Part shown: piece by piece, positions 51,339 through 60,170 of the stretch
Position numbering within the stretch: the first letter of the stretch is position 1
Layout of the letters: each line of letters starts with the position of its first letter
Assembly: GCF_029167625.1 (NCBI RefSeq)
Contig: NZ_CP119145.1
Location: forward strand, 310,001-374,000
Source of the DNA: Streptomyces sp. AM 4-1-1
GTDB lineage: Bacteria; Actinomycetota; Actinomycetes; Streptomycetales; Streptomycetaceae
Direction of reading: 5' to 3'
DNA: 64,000 bases
The notes under the pieces: model-generated
Seen by the model: only the letters and a program-made list of their open reading frames with translations
The model's database searches: none
Told to the model about the DNA's origin: nothing
Position numbers and translations under genes: made by a program

Positions 51339-52933
51339 CCCAGCCGTACGACGACCGACGCACCGGCGTGACCACCCGCGGGGCGGCCCGGACGGGGACC
51401 GCCCCGCGGGGCAGGGACCGTCGGGCCGCGCTGCTGCCCGCGCCGCCGGGGCGCCACCGTTTCCCGGGAGAGGCGCCCGCGGTTGCCGTGATCGGCGGTG
51501 GCATCGCCGGGCTGGCGGCGGCCACCGCGCTGGCCGAACGGGGCGCGCACGTCACGCTCCACGAACGCGGACCGACCCTGGGCGGGCGTCTGGCGGGCTG
51601 GCCCGTGGTGCTGTCCGACGGCTCCACGGCCACCATGAGCCGTGGCTTCCACGCCTTCTTCCGCCAGTACTACAACCTACGCGGGCTGCTGCGCCGGGTC
51701 GATCCGGGGCTGGACTCGCTCACCGGTCTGCCGGACTATCCCCTGCGCCACGGTGGTTCCGGACTCCGTGACAGCTTCGCCCGGGTGCCGCGGACCCCGC
51801 CGTTCAGCGCCGTCGGATTCGTGGCGCTCAGCCCCACGTTCGGCTGGCGTGATCTGTTCCGGATGGACGCGCGCGCCGCGCTGCCCCTGCTGGACGTGCG
51901 TGTCCCCGAGGTCTACGCGCGGTTGGACGGGGTGAGCGCGCACGACTTCCTGGCGCGGGTCCGGTTCCCCGAAGCCGCCCATCATCTGGCCTTCGAGGTG
52001 TTCTCACGGAGCTTCTTCGCCGATCCTCGCGAGTTGTCGGCCGCCGAGCTGGTGCTGATGTTCCACATCTACTTCCTCGGGTCCAGCGAAGGTCTTCTCT
52101 TCGACGTGCCGAACGAGCCGTTCCCGCAGGCGCTGTGGAATCCGCTGCGCCGGTACCTGGAGGGGCACGGTGCCCGGGTACGCACCGGCACGGCGGTGGA
52201 GAGTGTGGCGCCCGTGCCGGGTGGCGGGCTCTCCGTGACCGCCGAGGGCCGGACGCGCCGCCATGACGCGCTCGTGCTGGCGCTGGACACGGAGGGGCTG
52301 CGCACGGTGGTCGCCGCCTCGCCCGAGCTGGGGGACGGACCGTGGCGTGCGCGGATCGGCCGGCTGCGGACGGCGCCGCCGTTCCTGGTGTCGCGGCTCT
52401 GGCTGGACCGGCGGGTGGCGCCGGAGCGGCCCGGCTTCCTGGGCACGAGCGGCTACGGCCCGCTGGACAACGTGAGCGTGCTGGAGCGCTGGGAGGGCGA
52501 GGCCGCCCGCTGGTCACGGCGTACCGGCGGCTCGGTGGTCGAGCTGCACGCGTACGCCGTCGCACCGGACGCGGACCGGGAGAAGCAGCAACGCCTCCTG
52601 CTGGACGAGTTGCACCGGGTGTACCCGGAGACGGCCCACGCCCGCGTCGTCGACGCCCGGCACGAATGGCGCGCGGACTGCCCGCTGTTCCCGGTGGGCG
52701 GTTACGCCGATCGCCCCACGGTGCGCACCCCGGACCCATGGGTGACGGTGGCGGGCGACCTGGTCCGCACCGAGCTGCCGGTGGCCCTGATGGAACGCGC
52801 GGCGACGAGCGGATTCCTCGCCGCCAACGCGTTGTTGGAGAAGTGGGGCGTCCGGGGTGTCCCGTTGTGGACGGTGCCGTCCGAGGGCCGGTCGGCCGCG
52901 CTCCGTGCACTCGCCCGGCTGGGCGGACGCTGA
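51335..52933 (+). CDS. crtU: carotene desaturase/methyltransferase CrtU (isorenieratene synthase)
   Basis: 532-residue FAD-dependent enzyme of the CrtU type, which aromatises the beta-ionone ring of beta-carotene with methyl migration to give isorenieratene. The Rossmann motif is AVAVIGGGIAGLAAATALAERGAHVTLHERG. Family segments are MSRGFHAFFRQYYNLRGLLRRVDP, AFEVFSRSFFADPRELSAAELVLMFHIYFLGSSEGLLFDVP, and GGYADRPTVRTPDPWVTVAGDLVRTELPVALMERAATSGFLAAN. A 4-nt overlap with crtY shows translational coupling. The usual crtT neighbour is absent. Confidence 0.9.
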   Translation: MTQPYDDRRTGVTTRGAARTGTAPRGRDRRAALLPAPPGRHRFPGEAPAVAVIGGGIAGLAAATALAERGAHVTLHERGPTLGGRLAGWPVVLSDGSTATMSRGFHAFFRQYYNLRGLLRRVDPGLDSLTGLPDYPLRHGGSGLRDSFARVPRTPPFSAVGFVALSPTFGWRDLFRMDARAALPLLDVRVPEVYARLDGVSAHDFLARVRFPEAAHHLAFEVFSRSFFADPRELSAAELVLMFHIYFLGSSEGLLFDVPNEPFPQALWNPLRRYLEGHGARVRTGTAVESVAPVPGGGLSVTAEGRTRRHDALVLALDTEGLRTVVAASPELGDGPWRARIGRLRTAPPFLVSRLWLDRRVAPERPGFLGTSGYGPLDNVSVLERWEGEAARWSRRTGGSVVELHAYAVAPDADREKQQRLLLDELHRVYPETAHARVVDARHEWRADCPLFPVGGYADRPTVRTPDPWVTVAGDLVRTELPVALMERAATSGFLAANALLEKWGVRGVPLWTVPSEGRSAALRALARLGGR

Positions 52934-52985
52934 CGGTCCGTCAGGTGCCGGGCGGGGCGCGCCGGCGGCCGCCAGGTGTGCGTGA

Positions 52986-53007
52986 CGTCCGGCCGGTGGA
53001 CCGGACG
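52986..53007. terminator. hairpin between crtU and the Rieske gene
   Basis: CGTCCGG (52986-52992) pairs with CCGGACG (53001-53007) around an 8-nt loop. It lies in the 108-bp gap between the two convergent carotenoid operons and probably terminates both. Confidence 0.5.
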
Positions 53008-53041
53008 CGTCATTCGGCCGGTCGCGCCCGGTGCCCGGTGG

Positions 53042-54118
53042 TCAGCCGGGGAACCGGCCGTCGGCGCGCAGCTCCCAGCGCCGGTGCGCATAGGCGAGGT
53101 CGTCGCGCCACAGCCGGCCCGCCGACAGCCGCATCAGCGGACGCAGGAGCGGCGCCGCCGACCGGGCGACCGCGAAACCGCGGCGGTCCGACGCGGCGAT
53201 CAGGGCCTCGACGACGACCGTGCGCGGCCGGCCCGTACGGTCCGGGCCGAGCGGGGTGGCGTGGGTCTCGACCACCGAACCCCGGCCCTCGCCCTCGGTG
53301 ATGCGCATGACGACCGTACGCGGCCCGGGGGCGGTGAACACCGCTCTCACCGGCACCACCACCCGCCCCGCGAGCTTGAACGAGACGTCCACCGCGAAAC
53401 CGTCCGTGTCCGGCCGCCGCCCACCGCCGTCATCCGCACCACCGTCATCCGCGCCACCGGTGTCCGACGCGCCGGGAGCCGCCGGTGCGGGTGTCCCGAC
53501 GACGGTGAGATCGACGAAGGTGTACGGGTGGAACCACGCGCCGTGCCACGGATCGAGCCGGTTGGCGACCACGTCCTCCGGCTCGCAGACGCCCCGCCCC
53601 TGGTAGACGGCCGCGAGGGCCGATGCCTGGTGGGGCCGGTCCGGGACGAGGGGCCGGTCCAGCGGGGTCTCACCGCCCACGTGATCCAGCCGGACCCAGA
53701 CGAGGACCCCGTCGTCGAAGACCGGGTACGGCTCCCATCCGGCGAACGGCGCGCCGTCCAGGGCGAGTCCGTGCCAGTGGCAGACGAGCGTGCCGCAGCG
53801 CACCCGGCTGTCCCGCAGCGGTGCGCCGAGGTGCGGGCAGGCTCCCTGCCCCGCTCGCGGGGTGCCGTCGGTGTCACGCCAGAGGACCACTTCGATGCCA
53901 GCCACGGTGCGGCCGAACGGCCGGCCGGCGGTGATGTCGCGGGACGCCCCGACGACGTACCAGTTGCCGGAGGGGCGGGCGAGTGCGCGCTTCAGGGCAT
54001 CGGCGATGAGCGCCGGCCGGGCCTCACGCCAGGTGGGTGGCTGCCGCTCCCAGCGGACGGGGTGGCGTCGCAGGCTCAGCGGGACACGGCCGCGCCGGGA
54101 CCGGTCGTCCGCCGTCAC
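53042..54118 (-). CDS. Rieske [2Fe-2S] protein with DUF5914-like domain
   Basis: 358-residue protein. The Rieske domain (about 45-140) has both cluster motifs: CPHLGAP and CHWHG. The C-terminal domain (about 190-355) resembles DUF5914, known near carotenoid genes in actinobacteria. A Gly/Asp-rich insert ([13 protein letters not shown]) splits it. The arrangement of a Rieske domain plus a substrate-binding domain suggests a hydroxylase or ketolase-like oxygenase acting on a carotenoid, but no His-His-Asp mononuclear iron motif was confirmed. GTG at 54118 overlaps the crtB stop by 4 nt, so it is coupled to phytoene synthase. Confidence 0.75.
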   Translation of the reverse strand: MTADDRSRRGRVPLSLRRHPVRWERQPPTWREARPALIADALKRALARPSGNWYVVGASRDITAGRPFGRTVAGIEVVLWRDTDGTPRAGQGACPHLGAPLRDSRVRCGTLVCHWHGLALDGAPFAGWEPYPVFDDGVLVWVRLDHVGGETPLDRPLVPDRPHQASALAAVYQGRGVCEPEDVVANRLDPWHGAWFHPYTFVDLTVVGTPAPAAPGASDTGGADDGGADDGGGRRPDTDGFAVDVSFKLAGRVVVPVRAVFTAPGPRTVVMRITEGEGRGSVVETHATPLGPDRTGRPRTVVVEALIAASDRRGFAVARSAAPLLRPLMRLSAGRLWRDDLAYAHRRWELRADGRFPG

Positions 54119-55215
54119 ACCGGCTCCTTCCGCAGGGGCGTCGCCGCCCGGAGCGCCGCGGGGGCCGGACGGGCGGGGTCGGGATGGTGCGGCGCGGCCC
54201 GCCGTCCCCGCCCGGGGGCGGCGGCCCTGGCCGCCACTGCCCGGACCAGTCCGTGAAGGGCCACGGCGGCGCGGCGGCGTCGGGGCACGACCGCACGACG
54301 GTGCAGGACGGCGTATCCGTCGTCCTCGATCGCGTCGAGGATGCCGCCGTAGAGGACGAACGCGGTACGCACGCAAGGGCGTGACACCGGGTCGAGGAGG
54401 CGGAGGCCGGGAAGCGCCGTCAGGTAGACGCCGCGGTTGTGGGCGGCGGCGGCGCGCAGCGCGGCGGTGATCCTGGAGTCCCGGCCGCCGGTGGCCCGGC
54501 TCCACTCCAGGAGTTCCCGGTCCGCGCCGTGCGCGGCGAGGAGATCGGCCGGGAGGTAGAGGCGCCCTCGGTCGAGGTCCTCACCGACGTCACGCAGGAA
54601 GTTGGTCAGCTGGAAGGCGACGCCGAGCGCCGCGGCGTACGGCGCTGCCTCCGCCTCGGGCCCGACGGTGCCGAGCACCGGCAGCATCTCAAGGCCGATG
54701 ACGGCGGCGGAGCCGTGCATGTAGTGGCCCAGTTCCTCGTAGGTGGCGTATCCGGTCACCTGGAGGTCGCTGCGCATGGAGGTCATGAAGTCGGCGAAGT
54801 GCTGATGGTCGATGCCGTAGGCGCCGGCCGTGTGCACGAGGGCTCTGATCACCGGGTCGGGCCCGGCGGCTGCGGACGCGGGTGCGGCGGCCTCGGTCAC
54901 CTGGCCGAGGCGCCGCCGGGCGGGACCGGGGTCCGGGGCCCGGCGCAGTGCTTCCTCCAGCCGGTCCTGGAAGTCGCGGAGCGCGCGGGCGCGTTGGGCG
55001 GGGGTGGCGTCGCTGTCCAGGTCGTCCACGATGTCGTCGGCGCGGCGGGCGAAGCCGTACAGGGCGTGCACGGCGGGACGGCGGTCGTCGGGGAGCAGCC
55101 GGGTGGCGAGGAAGTAGGTCTTGCCGTGCCGGGCGTTGAGGCGGCGGCACCTGGTGTAGGCGTCCCGCAGGGCGGGCTCGTGGATGCCAGCCGCGTCGAG
55201 TTCGCGGGCGGTCAT
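54115..55215 (-). CDS. crtB: phytoene synthase CrtB
   Basis: 366-residue squalene/phytoene synthase that condenses two GGPP into phytoene. Signature 1 is [19 protein letters not shown], with the DxxxD pair. Signature 2 is [29 protein letters not shown], the second Asp-rich motif. [15 protein letters not shown] is also visible. The last 50 residues are Arg/Ala-rich and beyond the domain. ATG at 55215 overlaps the crtI stop by 4 nt. It is the third gene of crtE-crtI-crtB-Rieske. Confidence 0.95.
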   Translation of the reverse strand: MTARELDAAGIHEPALRDAYTRCRRLNARHGKTYFLATRLLPDDRRPAVHALYGFARRADDIVDDLDSDATPAQRARALRDFQDRLEEALRRAPDPGPARRRLGQVTEAAAPASAAAGPDPVIRALVHTAGAYGIDHQHFADFMTSMRSDLQVTGYATYEELGHYMHGSAAVIGLEMLPVLGTVGPEAEAAPYAAALGVAFQLTNFLRDVGEDLDRGRLYLPADLLAAHGADRELLEWSRATGGRDSRITAALRAAAAHNRGVYLTALPGLRLLDPVSRPCVRTAFVLYGGILDAIEDDGYAVLHRRAVVPRRRRAAVALHGLVRAVAARAAAPGRGRRAAPHHPDPARPAPAALRAATPLRKEPV

Positions 55216-56771
55216 GCGGGGGTGCCTTTCGGGGTGCGGGCCTGTCGTCCGAGGGGGCGGGCGACGCGGGCGGCGGTCCCCGCTGGGCGCGGGCCGGTGA
55301 TCCGGGCGGCGGCGAGTTTCCCGGAGATCAGTACGGTCGGCACACCGACGCCGGGGGTGGTGCCGCAGCCCGCGAGTACGGCGTTCTCCGTGCCGCGCAC
55401 GAGGTTGCGGGGCCGGAAGGGTCCGGTCTGCGGGAAGGTGTGCGCGGCGGAGAACGGGGTGCCGGCCGCGTGTCCCTGGGCGGTCCAGTCGGCCGGTGTG
55501 ACCAGGCACTCCTCCTCGATGGCGGCGGCGAGCCCGGGGAGTCCGCGCCGGTCGAGCGTGCCGAGCAGGGTGTCGCGGTAGCGGGGCGCCAGCTCCCGCC
55601 ACTCAACTGCGCCGGGGCCGATGTCGGTGTTGGGGCAGGGTGCCAGGACGTAGTGCAGGTGTTTCCCGGGCGGGGCGAGGGCGGGGTCGGTGGCGGTGGG
55701 GCGGGTGATGAGCAGGGACGGGTCGCTCATCGGACGGCCGGTGCGGGTGAGTTCGTCGAAGGTCTTCTTCCACGCGGAGCCGAACGAGATGGTGTGGTGG
55801 GCGAGGCCGGGCCAGGTACGGCCGGTTCCCGCGTGCAGGACCACCGCCGACGGGGAGTGCCGCAGGGCGAGCGGGCGGTGCGGGGCCCGGCCCAGCAGGC
55901 GGTAGCTGACGGGCAGGTCGGGGGTGAGGACCACGGCGTCGCAGGGGATGCGGTCCCGGTCGGTGACGACGGCGGTGATCCGCTCACCGGAGCGTTCCAG
56001 TCGGGTGACGGTGTGTCCGTACCGGAAGTCGGCCCCGGCGTCGGCGGCCGACTCCGCCATGGCCCTGGGCAGGGCGTGCATGCCGCCGCGCGGGAAGTGG
56101 ACACCGGCCACCGTGTCCATGTACGCGATGACGGCGTAGGCGGCGAGCGCGCGGGCCGGGGGAACGCCCGCGTAGAGCGCCTGGAAGGAGAAGACCCGGC
56201 GCAGTCTCTCGTCCGAGAGGAAGCTCCCGATCCGGGCGTCGAGCCGGCCGAAGCCGCCGAGTGCGGCGAGCCGCGCCAGGTCGGGGTGGAGGAGCGAGAA
56301 CGGCGAGTCGAAGTTGGCGTCGATGAAGCGGCGCATCTGGACCTTGTAGAGCCGTTCGAGCCATACCCTGAGGCGGCGGTACCCGTCCGCTTCCCGGGCG
56401 CCGGCGAACCGTTCGACGGCGTCCTCCATGGCGGCCGGTTCGGTGTGCACGTCCAGCTCCGAGCCGTCGGCGAACCGGGCCCGGTAGGCGGGGTGCAGCG
56501 GGATCAGGTCCAGCCGGTCGGCGAGCCGGTCACCGACCGCGGCGAACGCCTCCTCGATCAGGTCCGGCATGGTCAGCACCGTGGGTCCGGTGTCGAAGCG
56601 GTAGCCACCGCGTTCCAGCAGCCCGGTCCTGCCGCCCGGCGACAGGTCCCGTTCCACGACGGTGACCCGACGTCCGGCGCCGAGCAGATGCAGGGTGGCG
56701 GAGAGACCGGCGAGTCCGGCACCGATCACCACCACATGGTCGGTGGGCTTCTTCACTGTCTTCACGGTCAT
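55212..56771 (-). CDS. crtI: phytoene desaturase CrtI
   Basis: 519-residue FAD-dependent desaturase making lycopene from phytoene in four steps. The N-terminal FAD motif is [38 protein letters not shown], followed by [19 protein letters not shown]. The C-terminal family motif is [29 protein letters not shown] at 56771 is preceded by a weak GGAA. The gap to crtE (198 bp) is filled by a 9-bp repeat. Its stop overlaps the crtB start by 4 nt. Confidence 0.95.
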   Translation of the reverse strand: MTVKTVKKPTDHVVVIGAGLAGLSATLHLLGAGRRVTVVERDLSPGGRTGLLERGGYRFDTGPTVLTMPDLIEEAFAAVGDRLADRLDLIPLHPAYRARFADGSELDVHTEPAAMEDAVERFAGAREADGYRRLRVWLERLYKVQMRRFIDANFDSPFSLLHPDLARLAALGGFGRLDARIGSFLSDERLRRVFSFQALYAGVPPARALAAYAVIAYMDTVAGVHFPRGGMHALPRAMAESAADAGADFRYGHTVTRLERSGERITAVVTDRDRIPCDAVVLTPDLPVSYRLLGRAPHRPLALRHSPSAVVLHAGTGRTWPGLAHHTISFGSAWKKTFDELTRTGRPMSDPSLLITRPTATDPALAPPGKHLHYVLAPCPNTDIGPGAVEWRELAPRYRDTLLGTLDRRGLPGLAAAIEEECLVTPADWTAQGHAAGTPFSAAHTFPQTGPFRPRNLVRGTENAVLAGCGTTPGVGVPTVLISGKLAAARITGPRPAGTAARVARPLGRQARTPKGTPA

Positions 56772-56781
56772 CGAGGTGTTC

Positions 56782-56961
56782 CAGCTCTTCCAGCTCTTCC
56801 GGCTCTTCCGGGCATGGCGGGTGCGACGGGTGTGATGGGTCTGACTGGTGTTACGGATATGGCGGGTGTGACGGTCATGGCGGACGTGGCGGACATGCGG
56901 GCGTGGCGGGTGTAGCCGGCGCGACCGGCGTGGAGGGCATGACGGACGATGCCGGGTCCGC
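56782..56961. repeat. degenerate 9-bp tandem repeat, about 20 units, crtE-crtI gap
   Basis: From 56782 the sequence can be written in 9-base steps beginning CAGCTCTTC, CAGCTCTTC, CGGCTCTTC, CGGGCATGG, CGGGTGCGA, CGGGTGTGA, and so on to about 56961. A near-constant GG recurs at the second and third base of most units. One plus-strand frame reads as Gly-x-x collagen-like triplets, but it is not a gene. It fills almost the whole crtE-crtI spacer and may affect mRNA structure or stability there. Confidence 0.75.
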
Positions 56962-56969
56962 GGGGTTCA

Positions 56970-58232
56970 TCAGTGGTGCTCGCTCTCTCCTCGGGCCGCC
57001 GCGGCCGTCCCGATCGCCGGGCGCGCGCCGTCACCGCCTTCGCGCACCCGCCCCGGAACCGCCCCGCCCGGCGAGGAGGCCGGTTCCGCGGACGCCCCCG
57101 CCACCGACGCGAGCAGGTCGCCGAGTCTGCGTCCGGCGGCCGGTTCCCAGGCCACGCCCGCCAGGCAGCGCGTGCCGTCCTCCACGAGGCGGTCGATCTC
57201 CTCCTCGACGGCGGCGCGGGCCCCGGTCGCGATCAGCGCGTCCCGTGCCCGCTCCAGACCTTCCTCGGTCAGACCGGCGTCCCCCAGGGCGGCGTCGATG
57301 GCGTTCCGGGCACGGTGGTCCCCCGTCACGTCGGCGCGCTCACGGGCCATGGCCATCAGATACGTCGGTTTCCCCTCGCGGATGTCGTCGCCGGACGGTT
57401 TCCCGGTCCGTTCCGGGTCGCCGAAGACTCCGAGCAGGTCGTCCCGGAGCTGGAAGGCGAGTCCCGCGCAGCGCCCCGCGGAGCAGAGCGCGCGGGTCGT
57501 GGGCTCGTCCGCGCCGGCGAGCGCGGCGCCGAGCGCGAGGGGCCGTTCCACCGAGTACAGGGCGCTCTTGAGACGGGCGGTGCGCAGGGCGTGTGCGGCG
57601 GTCCGGGTGCCGGTCGCCTGACCGTGCAGGTCCAGGTACTGTCCGGCGACCATCTCCGTGCGCATCGCCCGCCAGATGCTCCGCACCCGTCGACCGGGCA
57701 GTGGGGCCATCGGTGTGTCCGCGACGATGTCGTCGGCCCAGGCGAGGGAGAGGTCACCGACGAGGACCGCGGCCGATCTGCCGAAGGGCCGTCCCCGCAC
57801 CGGATCGGGGCCCGTACCGAACTGCGCGGCGAGGTCCGCGTGCACGGCGGGTCTGCCGCGGCGCAGCGCGGAGCCGTCCATCACGTCGTCGTGGACGAGC
57901 GCGCACGTCTGGATGAGTTCCAGTCCGGCTCCCAGGCGGAGCGCCGCCCAGGTGTCCGCCGGGTCGTCTCCTCCGCCACAGGCCCGCATCGCCCACCAGA
58001 GGAATCCGGGGCGGGTGCGTTTGCCGCCGCTGAGCGTGAAGTCGGCGACGCGTTCGGCGATGTCCCGGGCGAAGACGGTGTCCACCGTTCCGGCCTCGCG
58101 GAGCCGTTCGCGCAGCACCGCCTCGATCGCCCGGCCGACCGCCCCGGTGACATCCGTGTCGACGCTCCGGGCGTCCGCGGGCACCGGTCCGTGATCGGTG
58201 CGGGAGCGTCCCTCCGCCCGGATGCGGCGCAT
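56970..58232 (-). CDS. crtE: geranylgeranyl diphosphate synthase CrtE (polyprenyl synthetase)
   Basis: 420-residue trans-prenyltransferase providing GGPP for carotenoids. The first Asp-rich motif is VHDDVMDGS (Asp115, Asp116, Asp119) and the second is FQLRDDLLGVFGDPERTGKPSGDDIREGKPT near 265. GGKRTRPGF is the IPP-binding segment. The C-terminal about 40 residues (ending ARGESEHH) are outside the domain. ATG at 58232 follows GGGAGG. It is the first gene of the minus-strand carotenoid operon. The 365-bp region beyond it is shared with the SDR gene. Confidence 0.93.
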   Translation of the reverse strand: MRRIRAEGRSRTDHGPVPADARSVDTDVTGAVGRAIEAVLRERLREAGTVDTVFARDIAERVADFTLSGGKRTRPGFLWWAMRACGGGDDPADTWAALRLGAGLELIQTCALVHDDVMDGSALRRGRPAVHADLAAQFGTGPDPVRGRPFGRSAAVLVGDLSLAWADDIVADTPMAPLPGRRVRSIWRAMRTEMVAGQYLDLHGQATGTRTAAHALRTARLKSALYSVERPLALGAALAGADEPTTRALCSAGRCAGLAFQLRDDLLGVFGDPERTGKPSGDDIREGKPTYLMAMARERADVTGDHRARNAIDAALGDAGLTEEGLERARDALIATGARAAVEEEIDRLVEDGTRCLAGVAWEPAAGRRLGDLLASVAGASAEPASSPGGAVPGRVREGGDGARPAIGTAAAARGESEHH

Positions 58233-58597
58233 CGCGCCTCCCTTTCCTCGTGTCGGTCGGCAGTGCCTCTTCGGTCCCCGTGCCCGGTTGGGGCGGTGTG
58301 GTCCGCCGCGTACCCGGAACCCGGAGGAGTACCCGCCGGACGGCCGCCCCGGTGGGTCGCCGACGGTCTTCCCAGCGGATCACGGCCGAAGGCCCATGGT
58401 GCTGCTGTCAGGGCCGTGACGCTCCCCGGGACGGCCGGAGGTGACCCGTTCGGCGGTCCTGGGCGCGAGTCGCCGTGGGCGGCGTACTCCGGGGAGCGGG
58501 GCCGTGTGCGCGCGGGTACCCGGGGTACTCCGGGAAGCGGGATCGCGCGTGCGCGGGCACGGTGGACGTGCGGCACACGGACCGAGGTGGAGGCTTC
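58233..58597. other. divergent crtE/SDR promoter region
   Basis: 365-bp gene-free region. A 33-bp imperfect direct repeat beginning GTACTCCGGGGAGCGGG lies at 58484-58516 and 58525-58557 (period 41). No regulator gene lies next to it. A light- or stress-controlled promoter would be expected for such clusters but is not shown by the sequence. Confidence 0.5.
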
Positions 58598-60124
58598 ATG
58601 GACGGCGAGGACCGTGCACCGGGGGTGCACTGCCTGGTGACCGGGGCGACGGGCTACATCGGCGGGAGGCTGGTGCCGGAGCTGCTGGAGGCGGGCCACC
58701 GGGTGCGTTGTCTCGCGCGCACCCCGGAGAAACTGCGTGACTACCCGTGGGCGGGTGAGGCCGAGGTCGTCCGGGGGGACGTCACCGACGCGGAGTCGGT
58801 CCGCTCCTCCCTGCGCGGCATCGATGTCGCCTACTACCTGGTGCACGCGCTCGGCAGCGGACCGGACTTCGAGGAGACGGACCGCAGGGCGGCCCGTGTC
58901 TTCGCCGAGCAGGCACGCGCCGTCGGCGTCCGGCGCATCGTCTATCTGGGCGGCCTCACCCCGGAGGACGTACCGGTGGACCGGCTGTCCCCCCATCTGC
59001 GCTCGCGCGCCGAGGTGGGTGACGTCTTCCTGGGATCGGGGGTGCCGACGACCGCGCTCCGCGCCGCGGTCATCATCGGATCGGGTTCGGCCTCCTTCGA
59101 GATGCTGCGCTATCTCACCGAGCGTCTGCCGGTGATGCTCACGCCGAGCTGGGTGTCGACGCGAATCCAGCCGGTCGCCGTCCGCGATGTGCTGCGCTAT
59201 CTGGTGGGCAGCGCGCACATGCCCGAGGACGTGAACCGCACCTTCGACATCGGCGGGCCGGACGTCGTCACGTACCGCGACATGATGCAGGAGTACGCGC
59301 GGGTCGCCGGACTGCCGCACCGGCTGATCGTGCCGGTCCCGATGCTGACGCCCCGGCTGTCCAGCCACTGGATCGGGCTGGTCACCCCGGTTCCCCGCGC
59401 GATCGCCCGGCCGCTCGCCGAGTCACTGCGCTACGAGGTGGTGTGCCGCGAACACGACATCGACCGCTATGTCCCGGACGGTCCGGGGCGGCCGTTCAGC
59501 TTCCGCGAGGCGCTGTCGCTCGCCCTTCAGCGGGTGCGGGAGGCGAAGGTGACGACGCGCTGGTCGTCGGCTTCGGTACCGGGGGTGCCGAGCGACCCGC
59601 TGCCCACCGACCCCGACTGGGCGGGCGGGAGCCTGTACACGGACGTACGGGAGAGGGAAGTGGACGCGTCCCCCGAGGCCCTGTGGCGGGTCGTCGAGGG
59701 CATCGGGGGTGACCACGGCTGGTACTCCTTCCCGCTGGCCTGGGCGGTACGGGGCTGGCTGGACCGGTTGTTCGGCGGGGTGGGTCTGCGCCGGGGGCGA
59801 CGGGACGCCGAACGGCTCAGGGTGGGCGACTCCCTGGACTTCTGGCGGGTCGAGGAGATCGAGCCGGGCCGTCTGCTGCGGCTGCGGGCCGAGATGCGGC
59901 TGCCTGGCCTGGCCTGGCTGGAGCTGTACGTCGAGCGGGACGGGAACGGCCGGGCCCGCTACCGGCAGCGGGCCCTGTTCCATCCACACGGACTGCTCGG
60001 TCATGCGTACTGGTGGAGCATCTCCCCCTTCCACGCCCTGCTGTTCGGCGGGATGGCGCGGAACATCGCCCTGGCCGCCGCGAAGGGGACGACGCCCGCC
60101 GAGCTCAGGCCGGCGCCGCGCTGA
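58598..60124 (+). CDS. SDR family oxidoreductase fused to DUF2867
   Basis: 508-residue protein. The N-terminal atypical SDR/NmrA-like domain (about 8-240) has CLVTGATGYIGGRLVPELLEAGHRVRCLART and a VAYYLVHALGSG segment. The C-terminal DUF2867 domain (about 335-505) includes YSFPLAWAVRGWLDRLFGGVGLRRGRRDAERLRVGDSLDFWRVEEIEPGRLLRLRAEMRLPG. Such fusions are common next to carotenoid genes in actinobacteria, with no proven reaction. ATG at 58598 follows GGAGG. It is divergent from crtE and convergent with the NRPS gene. Confidence 0.85.
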   Translation: MDGEDRAPGVHCLVTGATGYIGGRLVPELLEAGHRVRCLARTPEKLRDYPWAGEAEVVRGDVTDAESVRSSLRGIDVAYYLVHALGSGPDFEETDRRAARVFAEQARAVGVRRIVYLGGLTPEDVPVDRLSPHLRSRAEVGDVFLGSGVPTTALRAAVIIGSGSASFEMLRYLTERLPVMLTPSWVSTRIQPVAVRDVLRYLVGSAHMPEDVNRTFDIGGPDVVTYRDMMQEYARVAGLPHRLIVPVPMLTPRLSSHWIGLVTPVPRAIARPLAESLRYEVVCREHDIDRYVPDGPGRPFSFREALSLALQRVREAKVTTRWSSASVPGVPSDPLPTDPDWAGGSLYTDVREREVDASPEALWRVVEGIGGDHGWYSFPLAWAVRGWLDRLFGGVGLRRGRRDAERLRVGDSLDFWRVEEIEPGRLLRLRAEMRLPGLAWLELYVERDGNGRARYRQRALFHPHGLLGHAYWWSISPFHALLFGGMARNIALAAAKGTTPAELRPAPR

Positions 60125-60170
60125 GCGGGGCGGGCGCCGGACCCGCCGGCCGAGGCGTGCGGGGACGGGG

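Noticed and set aside
53042..54118. crtV or crtT
   Set aside because: The protein is clearly Rieske-type (CPHLGAP, CHWHG), and no methyltransferase SAM-binding motif is present.
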